Under the pieces are notes generated by a model. The model made no database searches, was not told where the DNA came from, and worked only from the letters and a program-made list of their open reading frames with translations. A stretch of 64,000 nt of DNA. Origin: an uncultured Clostridia bacterium (lineage in GTDB: Bacteria > Bacillota > Clostridia > UMGS1883). Shown piece after piece: positions 42,550 through 52,000 of this stretch; the first letter of the stretch is position 1; each line of letters opens with the position of its first letter. A program made the translations under genes and the position numbers. The stretch is taken from contig CAKSFM010000004.1 in NCBI GenBank assembly GCA_934454525.1, forward strand, positions 104,654 through 168,653, written 5' to 3'.

Positions 42550-44198
42550 TACTCTTCCACATACCTCTTTATCTTATTGCCGGATGTTTTCTTAAACGGC
42601 TCTTTCCTTATTTTAAAATCAACAATCCGTTTGTAACTCTGCATTGACGAATTTACCTTATCAACCTCGGATGCGATCAGCTCCGCAAGCCTTTCATCAT
42701 CATCGGCAGCTTCGGCGCAGGAGTCCGCGTCCGGCACAATCTGCGCAATAATGCGGACATCTTCGTCCTTTGTGTCAAACACTCCGCTGACAATGCACTC
42801 CGCGATATACTGACTTCGGCACAGATAGGTCTCAATTTCCTCCGGATAAACGTTTTTCCCGTTTTTATTTATGATAACGTTCTTTTTTCTTCCTGTTATA
42901 TACAAATACCCGTCGCGGTCAATATATCCCATATCGCCGGTTGAAAGCCATCCGTCATGAATTGCTTCAAGCGTTGCGGCTTCATTTTCATAGTAGCCGT
43001 TTGTAACATTTTCACCGCGGACAAGTATTTCTCCATGCTCTCCGTCCGTTCCGGTGTCAATTTTCACTTCAACACCATCGAGAGCAAATCCAACGCTGCG
43101 CGGTCTTATATGCGCAAAATGCGTCAGCGATATAATCGGCGAACATTCCGTCATTCCGTACCCCTGCTGCATTTTGATGCCGATATCACAGAAGAATCTG
43201 ACAATTTCGGGGTCAATCGGCGCGGCACCCGAGATGAACAGGCGCATTTTTCCGAAAGGCTCTTTAATCTGCGCAAACAGCTTTTCGCACAAATTTATTC
43301 CGAACAGTGCCGCAATGCGTTTCAGCGCCAGTGCAGCACGAAGTTTTTTCTGCTGCCCGCTTTTGGCAGCTGTGCGCCAAATCCTTTTATACATGCTTTC
43401 GAATATAAGCGGCACACCGAGCATCACGGTTGCCCCCGTTTTGCGCATATCACGCATAATGCGGTGCAAACCGCTGCAAAAAGCTATTTCCGCGCCGATA
43501 TATATCGGACCGAGAAAGCCGCAGGTACATTCATACACATGAAACGGCGGCAGCACGGATAGAAACACATCGTTTTCATCCGCCTGCACAAATTTTGTCA
43601 TCGCCGTGATATTCGAGCAAATATTTTTGTGCGTGAGCAAAACGCCCTTCGCCTCACCCGTTGTTCCCGATGTGAAAATGAGCGATGCCGCGTCCTCAGG
43701 CTGCGGAACATATCCCGGTGCGCGAATCTCTTTTCTGCCCTGCTCAATAAGCAGCTTCAAATCATTTTCAATGCAGAAAAGCTGCGTTTCACAATCCGCC
43801 GAGCCTATAATTTCCGTAAGCTCCGCCATGCGTTTTTTTCCGCAGAAAACGGCGCTGACCTCCGCGCGGTGCAAAAGATTGATAAGCTCCTCCGCAGGCA
43901 GCTCACTGTCAAGCGGAACAATAACCGTGCCGCCGCACACTGCCGCCGAATATACAAGCGCCCATCCGTAGCCGTGCTCGCCGAGCAGCGCTATCTTTTT
44001 CCGCGCAAGTCCCATTTGTTCAATGGCGGATTCCAATGCTTCCCTGTCGCTGAGGTATTGCGAATATGTTATTTTTTCAAATTTACCGTTCACCTTTTCG
44101 GCAAATGCCGTGCGTGAGCCGAAACGATTGCAGCTGTAATCAATCATTTCGCGGAGATTGCTTACATCACGCCGTTCTATAAGTTCAAGCTTTTTCAC
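42549..44198 (-). CDS. AMP-dependent acyl-CoA synthetase/ligase family protein
   Basis: An ANL-superfamily adenylating enzyme: P-loop FTSGTTGEAKGV, A5 motif QGYGMTECSP, A7/A8 GWLSTGDMGYIDRDG and GRKKNVIINKNGKNVYPEE, and the C-terminal lysine in KKTSGNKIKR. It is most like long-chain fatty acyl-CoA ligases; the acyl substrate is not assignable. The GTG at 44198 is chosen since GAAGGAAGTGG precedes it; the GTG at 44228 lacks a ribosome site. It heads the run to ftsH, an addition to the usual conserved order. Confidence 0.88.
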   Translation of the reverse strand: MKKLELIERRDVSNLREMIDYSCNRFGSRTAFAEKVNGKFEKITYSQYLSDREALESAIEQMGLARKKIALLGEHGYGWALVYSAAVCGGTVIVPLDSELPAEELINLLHRAEVSAVFCGKKRMAELTEIIGSADCETQLFCIENDLKLLIEQGRKEIRAPGYVPQPEDAASLIFTSGTTGEAKGVLLTHKNICSNITAMTKFVQADENDVFLSVLPPFHVYECTCGFLGPIYIGAEIAFCSGLHRIMRDMRKTGATVMLGVPLIFESMYKRIWRTAAKSGQQKKLRAALALKRIAALFGINLCEKLFAQIKEPFGKMRLFISGAAPIDPEIVRFFCDIGIKMQQGYGMTECSPIISLTHFAHIRPRSVGFALDGVEVKIDTGTDGEHGEILVRGENVTNGYYENEAATLEAIHDGWLSTGDMGYIDRDGYLYITGRKKNVIINKNGKNVYPEEIETYLCRSQYIAECIVSGVFDTKDEDVRIIAQIVPDADSCAEAADDDERLAELIASEVDKVNSSMQSYKRIVDFKIRKEPFKKTSGNKIKRYVEE

Positions 44199-44283
44199 GC
44201 TTTTTCCACTTCCTTCTATGCCAAGCACTACAAAGGTATTTTATAGTATAGCACAGACTGCCTTAAATGTAAAGTTTTTTGCG

Positions 44284-44320
44284 CAAAAAAACAAAGGGGC
44301 TGCAGCAAAAGCCACAACCC
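44284..44320 (-). terminator. Terminator upstream of the acyl-CoA ligase-like gene
   Basis: On the minus strand GGGTTGTGGC pairs with GCTGCAGCCC through a 4-nt loop with three G-U pairs, then CTTTGTTTTTTT follows. It ends whatever is transcribed from the 44.3-44.8 kb region or from the stalk-domain gene beyond. Confidence 0.75.
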
Positions 44321-44343
44321 GATAAGGAAGTATTGGTTTTGAA

Positions 44344-44417
44344 AGCCGTTCTTTAAGTTTATACTTCGTAAACAGGCGGTCGTATACGTCAGCCTTGCAA
44401 ATCCCGAAAGAACGGCT
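44344..44417. other. Branched hairpin of unknown role
   Basis: AGCCGTTCTTT and AAAGAACGGCT form a perfect 11-bp closing stem around 52 nt. Within these, GTTTA/TAAAC and GGC/GCC can pair, giving a possible three-way junction. It is not a tRNA (closing stem too long, no T-loop). It could be part of a structured RNA or a mobile-element remnant. Confidence 0.4.
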
Positions 44418-44599
44418 GAGCGGAAATTTAACAAGCATTGGGCGCATGTGTTCGGGTTCCTTATGCCTTTTCGATGGCGTACATCACTCAGGACTCCCGA
44501 AAACCAAAGGTTTTTGGGAAAAGGAGAAACAGCGTAATGAATGAGCAGTAAATTTTAATTTGCTGCGAATGATACAACGCTTGTTTCGACGCCAGAGCG

Positions 44600-44757
44600 G
44601 CGAAGTTTGTTGATAGCAAGAAAAGGGGCATTCTTTGAAAAATCAAATTTTTGATTTTTCTACTTTAATGCATCAAAACCGCAACAATTATATTTCATGT
44701 AAATATATGCTTTTTCTCCTTTTCTTGCGTTCCGAGGCTTTTTAACATCTCCTTGCT
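44600..44757 (+). repeat. Dispersed ~160-bp repeat, copy B (divergent middle)
   Basis: It shares both ends with copies A and C (GGCGAAGTTTGTTGATAGC and CTTTTCTTGCGTTCCG, then CTTTTTAACATC), including the AAAAATCAAATTTTTGATTT block. The segment between about 44664 and 44710 is unrelated. Its right end lies within about 5 bp of the stop codon of the stalk-domain gene at 44761, like copy A at azlD. Confidence 0.8.
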
Positions 44758-44760
44758 TTA

Positions 44761-46155
44761 TCAGTCCGTAACCTTTTGAATACTGCCGTTCCACTCTGTA
44801 AGCGCATATATATCGCCGTTCGGTGCAAACAGATCTTCATCGCTGTATCTGTAGTTGGCAGCTTTGGTAATGCGGCGCTCATCGTTTCCGTCATATGTGA
44901 AATATCCGTCACTTGCTGCCGCAATCTCATGATATCCGTTTTCAGCAGGAACCTGCTCGGGACACCATTCGCATTTCAGATATAAAAGTCCGTTCGCTTC
45001 TCCGATAAGCTTCACGGAATGGTAAGCATTTCCGAAAGATTCCGTTATATCAAGCATATCGCCGCCCTCATCACAGCGAAAAAGCGTTGACCTTGAGAAC
45101 GGATGCTTAAACAGCGTCTGAAGATATTCCCTTGCGCCGATGTAAATACTGTTGCCGAGACGCGCCGCGTTTTCTATATTATAATTGCTGCCGATTTTTA
45201 TGGTTTTTCCGTTACTTACAAGAAAGCATGCCTTAGAGCCTAATACAAAAATATGTTCCCTGCCTGCCGCTATATACTCCGAAACGTGCATTATATCAAT
45301 TCCGTTTACGGTAATTATATATCCATACAATTTTACGGACGGTTTTTCTCCGTTTTCCTTATCAGCCTTTACAAACGCCCATTCGTTTTCAATTTCCGTT
45401 CCGTTCCAAAACACCTTCCCGTTTTCCTCATCAACAGTCAGTTCGATGTCGCGGCGGTTTTCGTCATCATAATCTGCCGCTTCGGTTTCCGAAAGCGTTC
45501 CCGTTTTATAATCAAACCGCTTTTGTTCCCTGATATAGTCCGTGTCATACCCGCCGTTTTCATCTTGCACTTCAATGCGCTGCGATGAAAAGATAACAGC
45601 TCCGCCTGCGTCTTTTTTGACAATTTCCATCCGCGTATAATTTAAGCCGGCGCATGACCTGATCGTGAACTTGCCCGGAACCCACTGCGTTGCCCAGTTA
45701 AATTCCTTTGTCGCATAATCGTATGTCATCGGGAAATATGTAACGTTTCTGAAATTAAGCAGCGGATAATCCATTTCCGAATTATTAATTTTCTTTCCGT
45801 TTATGTAAATCGGATAATCGGGAATAACTGCCTTGTTCGTCTTTGAATTTCTCTGTGTTTCATAGACAGGCAGCGCACCGCGAACATAAGGGTAATATGC
45901 AATATAAAGCCCTTTCCCCTCCACCCACTGCGAGGTAAGCCCCAGCGCGCGGCAGTATTCGTATGTCATCGGAAAATATGTTATATTGCGGAACGAAATC
46001 AGCGGATAAACCGAATCGGCATAGTATACCGAAGCGTCGTTTATCAAGCATTCGTAATCAGGTATAATCACCTTTTCCGTTTTTGCCGCCGACGCCGAAG
46101 CCGCCGTCAGCATGAGCGCCGCCGAGAGAGCCGTAATCAGTTTTTTTGCGTTCAT
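44761..46155 (-). CDS. Secreted protein with two copper-amine-oxidase-N-like (stalk) repeats
   Basis: A signal peptide (about 1-22, ending ASASAAK) is followed by two repeats of about 60 residues: VIIPDYECLIND, then PLISFRNITYFPMTYEY, WVEGKGLYI; and VIPDYPIYINGKK, PLLNFRNVTYFPMTYDY, WVPGKFTI. These resemble the stalk-type beta units common on clostridial surfaces. Residues about 190-465 look like a repetitive beta-propeller or DUF5050-like module (FLVSNGKTIKIGSNY, IYIGAREYLQ, YLKCEWCPE). The ATG at 46155 follows AAAGGA by 9 nt; the TTG at 46164 is too close to it. The ligand is unknown. Confidence 0.75.
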   Translation of the reverse strand: MNAKKLITALSAALMLTAASASAAKTEKVIIPDYECLINDASVYYADSVYPLISFRNITYFPMTYEYCRALGLTSQWVEGKGLYIAYYPYVRGALPVYETQRNSKTNKAVIPDYPIYINGKKINNSEMDYPLLNFRNVTYFPMTYDYATKEFNWATQWVPGKFTIRSCAGLNYTRMEIVKKDAGGAVIFSSQRIEVQDENGGYDTDYIREQKRFDYKTGTLSETEAADYDDENRRDIELTVDEENGKVFWNGTEIENEWAFVKADKENGEKPSVKLYGYIITVNGIDIMHVSEYIAAGREHIFVLGSKACFLVSNGKTIKIGSNYNIENAARLGNSIYIGAREYLQTLFKHPFSRSTLFRCDEGGDMLDITESFGNAYHSVKLIGEANGLLYLKCEWCPEQVPAENGYHEIAAASDGYFTYDGNDERRITKAANYRYSDEDLFAPNGDIYALTEWNGSIQKVTD

Positions 46156-46278
46156 TTTCCACAATCCTTTCCTGTATTTTCACTTTCAGTCTAACATAAG
46201 TGACAATATCTGTCAAACATAGGCAGATGTGTCAGTATCCGAACAGAGCCTTCAGGACATTCTGAGAAACTTCATGTA

Positions 46279-47821
46279 TCACCGTTTTGTTATCGTTACA
46301 GTTTTTGTTTCGCCGTTCCAGTCAACATCTGCCCCCAACGCTTCCGAAACAAATCTTACCGGCACATATGTTCTGCCGTTCCGAATAAAGGTTTTAACCC
46401 CGATATCCACACTTTTAGTGTTGTTGACTGTGGCAACGGAGGATAACAGCGGTATGGATATGTTTGTCTTATTATCATGAATGATAACGGTTTGCGCAGC
46501 GCTGTCCCATCCCACTGCTGCTGCGTACCCTCATAATAAATATCAGACAGGGGGGCGTCGTCCAAAAATACGTTTGCCCAAACGCTTCTGAGGCTGCTTG
46601 GAATCGTCAGACTTACAATCGAGCTGCAGGCTGTGAACGAAGCATTGCAGATATCAATCGTTCCGCTTGAAATCTTTACATCTTTCAGTTTTTTACAATG
46701 ATAAAACAGAAACGGCTGAACTCTTGCCATTCCGCCGGGCAATTCCACGCTTGTCAGGCTTTCGCAGTTTTCAAACGCGTAATCTCCGATGTTGTCCATC
46801 ACTTTCGGCAGTTTTATTGTTTCCAATTTTTTGCAGTCTCTGAAAGCTCCTCCTCCAATGGTTTTCACAGTGTCCGGAATTTCTATATTCACAAGGCTGT
46901 CACAGCCTTCAAACGCCAAACTTCCTATTCTTGTCACGCCGCTCGGGATTATTATTTCCGTAAGGTTGCCGCAGGCTAAAAATGCCTTATTTCCGATGTT
47001 CTTAACGCTGTCCGGAACGGTAAAGCTGCCGCTTTGTTCACCTCTGCATAAAATCAATTCGGTTTTATTTTTATCATATAACGCGCCATTCTCGGCACAG
47101 AATTTTTCGTTTGATGAATCGACCGTAATTGACAGTTTGCCGCATCGGTCAAATGCACTGAATGAAATATCTGTCACGCCGCGGGGTATAACTTATCTTT
47201 CAAGGCTTTGCACCCCGAAAACGCCTCGGCTTCAATAGTCTTTAAATTATCGGGCAGTTCAACGCTTTCAAGCGAAGTGCATCTCTCAAAAGTATTGACC
47301 CGGATATTGCTGACCTTATCGGGTATTTTTATATTTCTGACGGCAGTGCAGCCGAAAAATGCCGAGCCTTCTATGTCAATAACAGAATCCGGTATTGTTA
47401 TGTCCGTAAGCGAGGTACAGTTCATAAATGCCGCACCTCCTATTTTCGTTAAGCTGCTTGGCAAAGACACACCTTTGAGCGAATGAAATGATTCAAATGC
47501 GCTTGCTCCGATTTCTGTTATTCCATCTTCAATAATAAGCTTTTCTATTATACGGCCTGTTTTCAGCGTTGCATACGGCTGGTTGGCGCCATGCACGGAA
47601 TAATAACTTTTTATTTTGCCGCTGCCGCTTATTGTCAGCTCATTTTTCGCCGGATCTACCGACCAATACACACTTGAGCCATCCTATCCGCATTCTCCCC
47701 TGTATCTTTCCGGTGAAGCTCCGTTTCCCTCCGCGCTTACCGCCGGAGCAAGCGCTGCCATTACTAAAGCCAATATTACCCTAACACCTGTTACTGCCCT
47801 CTTTATTCTCTTACCGCACAT
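46279..47821 (-). pseudogene. BspA-like leucine-rich-repeat surface protein, broken at three points
   Basis: A signal peptide (MCGKRIKRAVTG to AVSAEG) leads to SPERYRGECG, then an in-frame TAG, then DGSSVYWSVDPAKNELTISG, where relatives read straight through. LRR units of the BspA type follow (IGASAFESFHSL, IGGAAFMNCTSL, IEGSAFFGCTAV). Near 47195 a frameshift splits ALKDK from IPRGVTDISFSAF. LRRs continue to YYEGTQQQW, where near 46515 the frame jumps into the second half of a copper-amine-oxidase-N-like stalk domain (VGWDSAAQTVII, YVPVRFVSEALGADVDWNG). A nonsense mutation, a frameshift and a deletion are all present, so decay is advanced. Confidence 0.88.
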
Positions 47822-47921
47822 ATTTTGTTTCAACCCTTTTGCATGGTATGATGTTATAATATCTTAATTATACCACTGCTTTCCAATCAATGCAATGCCT
47901 TGTAATTGTTTTTATCAAAGT

Positions 47922-48638
47922 CTATTCCAAAATATTGCTTGTTATAAAATCAACACCCAATTTTGCAAGCTTTTCCGCAGCATCCTTGCTGTCACAAGTC
48001 CAGCAGTTTATTTTTATATCGTTTGATTTCAGCACCTTTACGGCATTTTTATCAAGTGCTTTATACCCTATATCGATGTCAAGCTTATATTCCTTAAGTT
48101 TTCGCAGAATTTCGCCGTTAAATTCCTTTACAAGATACTGCAAGCTCTGCAAAGGCAAAACCTTGCGCAAAATCCTGAGATTCTCCAAATCAAAGGATAT
48201 AAATATCACGTTGTCAAGGCGGCCGTTTTCATCGATAATTTCCGCAATTTTTCGTATTTCGCGCTCTTTAAAGCGATTTTTCAGTTCCAAAACCGCGTTT
48301 TTTTCATACAGTTTGCAAATGCCGATATACTCCTCCAATGTTGGGATTATGTAATCCTCTCTTTGATAACCGTCTTTCCTTTTAAGCCTTATTTTGCGAA
48401 GCTCCGCAAGGGTGCTCTTTTCAACTTCAAGGCTTATATCAGATACTCTCGCCGTATTGTCATCATGTATAACCGCAAATTTTCCGTCAGCGGTAATATG
48501 CACATCTGTTTCTATGCCGAAATAGCTTCTGTTGCCTGCCGCCACAAATGACGCGCCGGTATTTTCACACTCAATTCCACTCACACCTCTGTGCGCAATC
48601 GTCTGCGTTTTCAGTTTTTTATATTTTACTGTGTTCAT
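47922..48638 (-). CDS. Glycerophosphodiester phosphodiesterase family protein
   Basis: A GDPD TIM barrel: IAHRGVSG (normally HRG with catalytic His), ENT, GIETDVHITADGKFAVIHDD carrying the Glu-Asp metal ligands and second His, and the late CWTCDSKDAAEKLAKLGVDFITSN. There is no signal peptide, so it is cytoplasmic. It likely hydrolyses glycerophosphodiesters from lipid turnover. GGAGGG precedes the ATG at 48638; the longer frame to 48710 is not supported. Confidence 0.93.
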   Translation of the reverse strand: MNTVKYKKLKTQTIAHRGVSGIECENTGASFVAAGNRSYFGIETDVHITADGKFAVIHDDNTARVSDISLEVEKSTLAELRKIRLKRKDGYQREDYIIPTLEEYIGICKLYEKNAVLELKNRFKEREIRKIAEIIDENGRLDNVIFISFDLENLRILRKVLPLQSLQYLVKEFNGEILRKLKEYKLDIDIGYKALDKNAVKVLKSNDIKINCWTCDSKDAAEKLAKLGVDFITSNILE

Positions 48639-48720
48639 AATATCCCTCCGCTTAATTTTACTGATTAAATACCTGTCTTTATGACGAAAAACAACCATAT
48701 ATTTTATCATTCAGACGGCA

Positions 48721-48767
48721 AAAAACCGGTATCGCTGAAAACTGAATCAGAGATACCGGTTTTTTTG
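48721..48767. terminator. Hairpin with flanking A- and T-runs
   Basis: AAAAAACCGGTATC pairs with GATACCGGTTTTTT across an 18-nt loop. Runs on both sides allow function in either direction; on the minus strand it follows the small Cys-rich gene. Confidence 0.8.
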
Positions 48768-48823
48768 GTTTATTTATTATTAAATTAAATACAAATCAGA
48801 AAAAGCATAATATAAAAGATTGT

Positions 48824-49027
48824 TCAGCGCCCATTCCGGTTTTTCCGCAAACGCTTTTTGATATTGCTCCACCAGACATTCCGCCCTTTATCTTCATCAA
48901 GCTTTTCATACATGCTGCATTTCTTTCCGTTATAACAATAAATATACGGACATTCCGGTGAATGGCTGTCAAGCTCATATGAGCGTTTTCCCGTTTTACA
49001 GTGAGGGCATAGCTTTCTTCCAAACAT
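48824..49027 (-). CDS. Small Cys-rich protein (67 aa), possible zinc-binding
   Basis: No family is recognised. CPHCKTGKRSYEL, then SPECPYIYCYNGKKC supplies five cysteines with two histidines nearby, which suggests a zinc-ribbon-like fold. The C-terminus is strongly basic (KKRLRKNRNGR), so nucleic-acid binding is possible. AGGAGGAAGCCG directly before the ATG argues that it is translated. It lies 45 bp downstream of the 1589-aa surface protein gene and ends before a hairpin. Confidence 0.65.
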   Translation of the reverse strand: MFGRKLCPHCKTGKRSYELDSHSPECPYIYCYNGKKCSMYEKLDEDKGRNVWWSNIKKRLRKNRNGR

Positions 49028-49072
49028 CGGCTTCCTCCTATCTGTCTGAAGTATTTTATATAATACTGCGTT

Positions 49073-52000
49073 CTATTTGCAGTCCTCCCACTTGATTTCA
49101 ACGCCCTTGTAATCCAGATAATAGTTATGCGTGATTGTTGCTTCAAGCACGATCACATAATACCATTTATCCTTTTCCAAATCATTAAACGGATTAAACT
49201 CAAGTGATTTAACATATGGTTCGGACGGATTTCTGCCCAGGATTTTATTAATAACCGTCATTACCTCGGCGCGCGTAATCTCATTTTCGGCTCTGTATGT
49301 GCCGTCCTCATAACCCTGCATAAGTCCGGACGCATTAAGAGCCAGAATATCATCGTATGCCCAATGCGACTCTTCCAAGTCCGGGAACGGATTTTCCTTT
49401 TCGGACTTTTCAAGCTTTGCAAAACGGCTGATAAGCGCCGCAAACTCTGCCCGTGTAAGATTCCTTTGCGGCTTAAATTCTCCGTCCGGATAACCGTAAA
49501 CTATGTTTTTGTCCGCCATATATTCAATGTCATGAGCAGACCAGCGCCCGAGCGCCACATCGGGAAATACAGCGCCCGTTTCCGCAAACGGTTTTTCGTA
49601 AGCATGGTTTGTGATACGATACAGAACGGCAGTCATTTCCTCGCGCGTGATCTCACCGTTCGGCTGAACGCTGCCATCGGGATAACCGTAAATATATCCG
49701 ATGTGCGTGGGATGCTCGTTGCCGAAAATATCCTTCGTATATTTCCTTGTGTTGTCAACGGTTGTTCTTCCCCCACCGCCGCCTCCACCGCCGCCGGTGG
49801 TTGTTTTAAGGGCATAAATATATTTTGCCTCAGGTCCGAAAAAGCCGGTTCCGTCAACCGTTTCCATATATATCGCCCTCAGCGTTTCGGAAGATGTCAG
49901 CGTGAAAGTGTCGCTGTCCTTAAACTCTTTTCTCTTTGCTTCATCTGTAGGGTCTGAACCGTCTCTCGTATAAAACAGCTTTATATTCCGCCCCGAATTT
50001 GCATATTCGTTGACAAGCTTATACTGCGTTCCGCTTGTATATAAAATCGGATTTCCGTTTGCGTCCGTTTCGGCAAGCGTTGAAACAGGCTTATTAAGCT
50101 CCACAAATTCATAATTGAAATCCTCCGGCGATTCGGGAATAATATTCCCCTCGTCATCTTCAAGCCATGCGGTTATTTTAAGATTTTTCCACATTGGCGA
50201 GGGATATATCGGCGGTGTTGTTTTCTGATTGAACGCCGCTTCGGGAACGGAATATGTTTCGCCGCTTTTTAATGTCACAGTATATTTATAATGGATATTA
50301 TAGTCCGAAACCGTGCTTATTGTTATACCTTGATTGCACGGCGTTTCCGAAAGCTCGTTCACCGCAAATGTATGGCGCACATCAAACGGACTGTTTACAT
50401 ATACCTTTCCGCTGCCCGGCGTGACGCCGCCCGAAAAAATATAGTACTCATACACAGGTTTTGAATATGTGCCGGACGTTTTATCAAGCGGATTATAGTC
50501 CTTTATCGTGTATGCCTTTATAATTTCGTCCCGATCTACCGATATTTTACCGCCGAGATAAAGCGTGTCGGCTTTTCCGTCGGAATTTTTGTTATAGTAT
50601 ATAACATGATTTGCACCTGTCGGCGAAAGCGGATTTTCGTATATCATTACGTTGATTTTATTGTCATACACACCCGAAACAGGCTTTATAACGGGAGGAA
50701 GCGGAATGAATCTGTAAAAAGCAAGGTTCTCACTGCTTTTTATTCCGTTCTTTTGTGCATACATATAAATAATGCAGTTATCCGTTATTTTAAGCGGTTC
50801 GCCGTACCGGTGTACTTCATCGGGCGAATCGGCATAGTAATAATAAATCTCCGCACCGTCTGTCAGGCAGTGTATTTCCGGCATTAAAAGAACATTTTCA
50901 CCGTTATCAATTACTCCGTTTTGGTTTTCGTCAATCGCTATTTCGTCATAATTGCCAGACGGAACAGATACATACGGCGCAAGCACCGTGTCAGCCGACG
51001 GAATATAGGTGTATGTTCCTTTTGTTTCATCACTTTTCATGCCGTCAAGTTCCGCATAAACCGTAAGCTCAAACGGTGAAGTGTTGTTGGCATCATCAGG
51101 GTTTGGTGCTCCGAGTTCTGTTTGCCTGCCGGTATCACGATAGGCTTTTCCGGTTACGGGATCAACATAAAATGTGTTAAACCCGTCAAGAACAACATCA
51201 TTGTTCACATTTCCGATTTCATAGTGTATTTTCTCGCCGTCAATACCCTTAATTGGTAAAAGCGTTCCCGTGATGTCGGCAAGAACAGTGCTTTCGGGAA
51301 TCTTCGGAGCTTCGGGAACGATATTATAGCTGAACACTCCCAAATCGCTCTGCTTTCCGTTTTCATCTATCGCTATTGCCTTTATAATCGTGTTGCCTTT
51401 AAGCGTTATATCCTCGCCGTTAAATTCAAAAGTATCCGCCGAACCCTTTTTCGGGTTTTCGGGAGATGTGCCATAGCCTACTGTATAGTATATTTTCGTC
51501 CCCTCCGGCTGCGCATAGAACGAGGTTGTAAACGGGTTTGTGCTGTCATTTTCGAGAATATATACGCCCGGTTTTAACGTAACCTCCGGTCTTGCAGGCT
51601 TGCCCGATATTATTTCATAAGTTTCGGTTGTAACAGCGCTGTAATGTCCCGATGAATTTCGGATAACGGCGTTTATTACCGTACTTCCGCTTATCATAAC
51701 GTCAGCTTTGTCTGCCGCGGCAAGCTTTCTTGAAGATGAGCTTCTCGGATCGCTTCCGTCCGTTGTGTAATAAAGCTCATATTCATCGCCCGTGTGCGGC
51801 TTGAATATCGTAACAACCTTGCTTTTCTCGTTAAATTGCGTGGATGACGGCACAATTATCGGCGCATCGGGGATAATCGTATATTTAAACCGTGCAACAT
51901 CTCCGCTGTTTTTGCCGTCCTTTGAAAAAGCAACTGCTTTTATTTCGGTATCCTTTTCTATATGTATCGGCTTTGTTCGGTCATATACAGGGCTGTTTTT

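Larger units (their letters stand above)
44199..44760. other. 562-bp gene-free region
   Basis: It holds a minus-strand terminator (44284-44320), an 11-bp-stem structure (44344-44417), a stretch without recognised content (44418-44599), and repeat copy B (44600-44757). Short minus-strand ORFs (up to 68 codons) occur, but they span hairpins and lack ribosome sites, so no gene is called. Confidence 0.6.

Noticed and set aside
44344..44417. tRNA gene
   Set aside because: The size is right but the closing stem is 11 bp, there is no TTCRA T-loop, and no anticodon arm can be formed.
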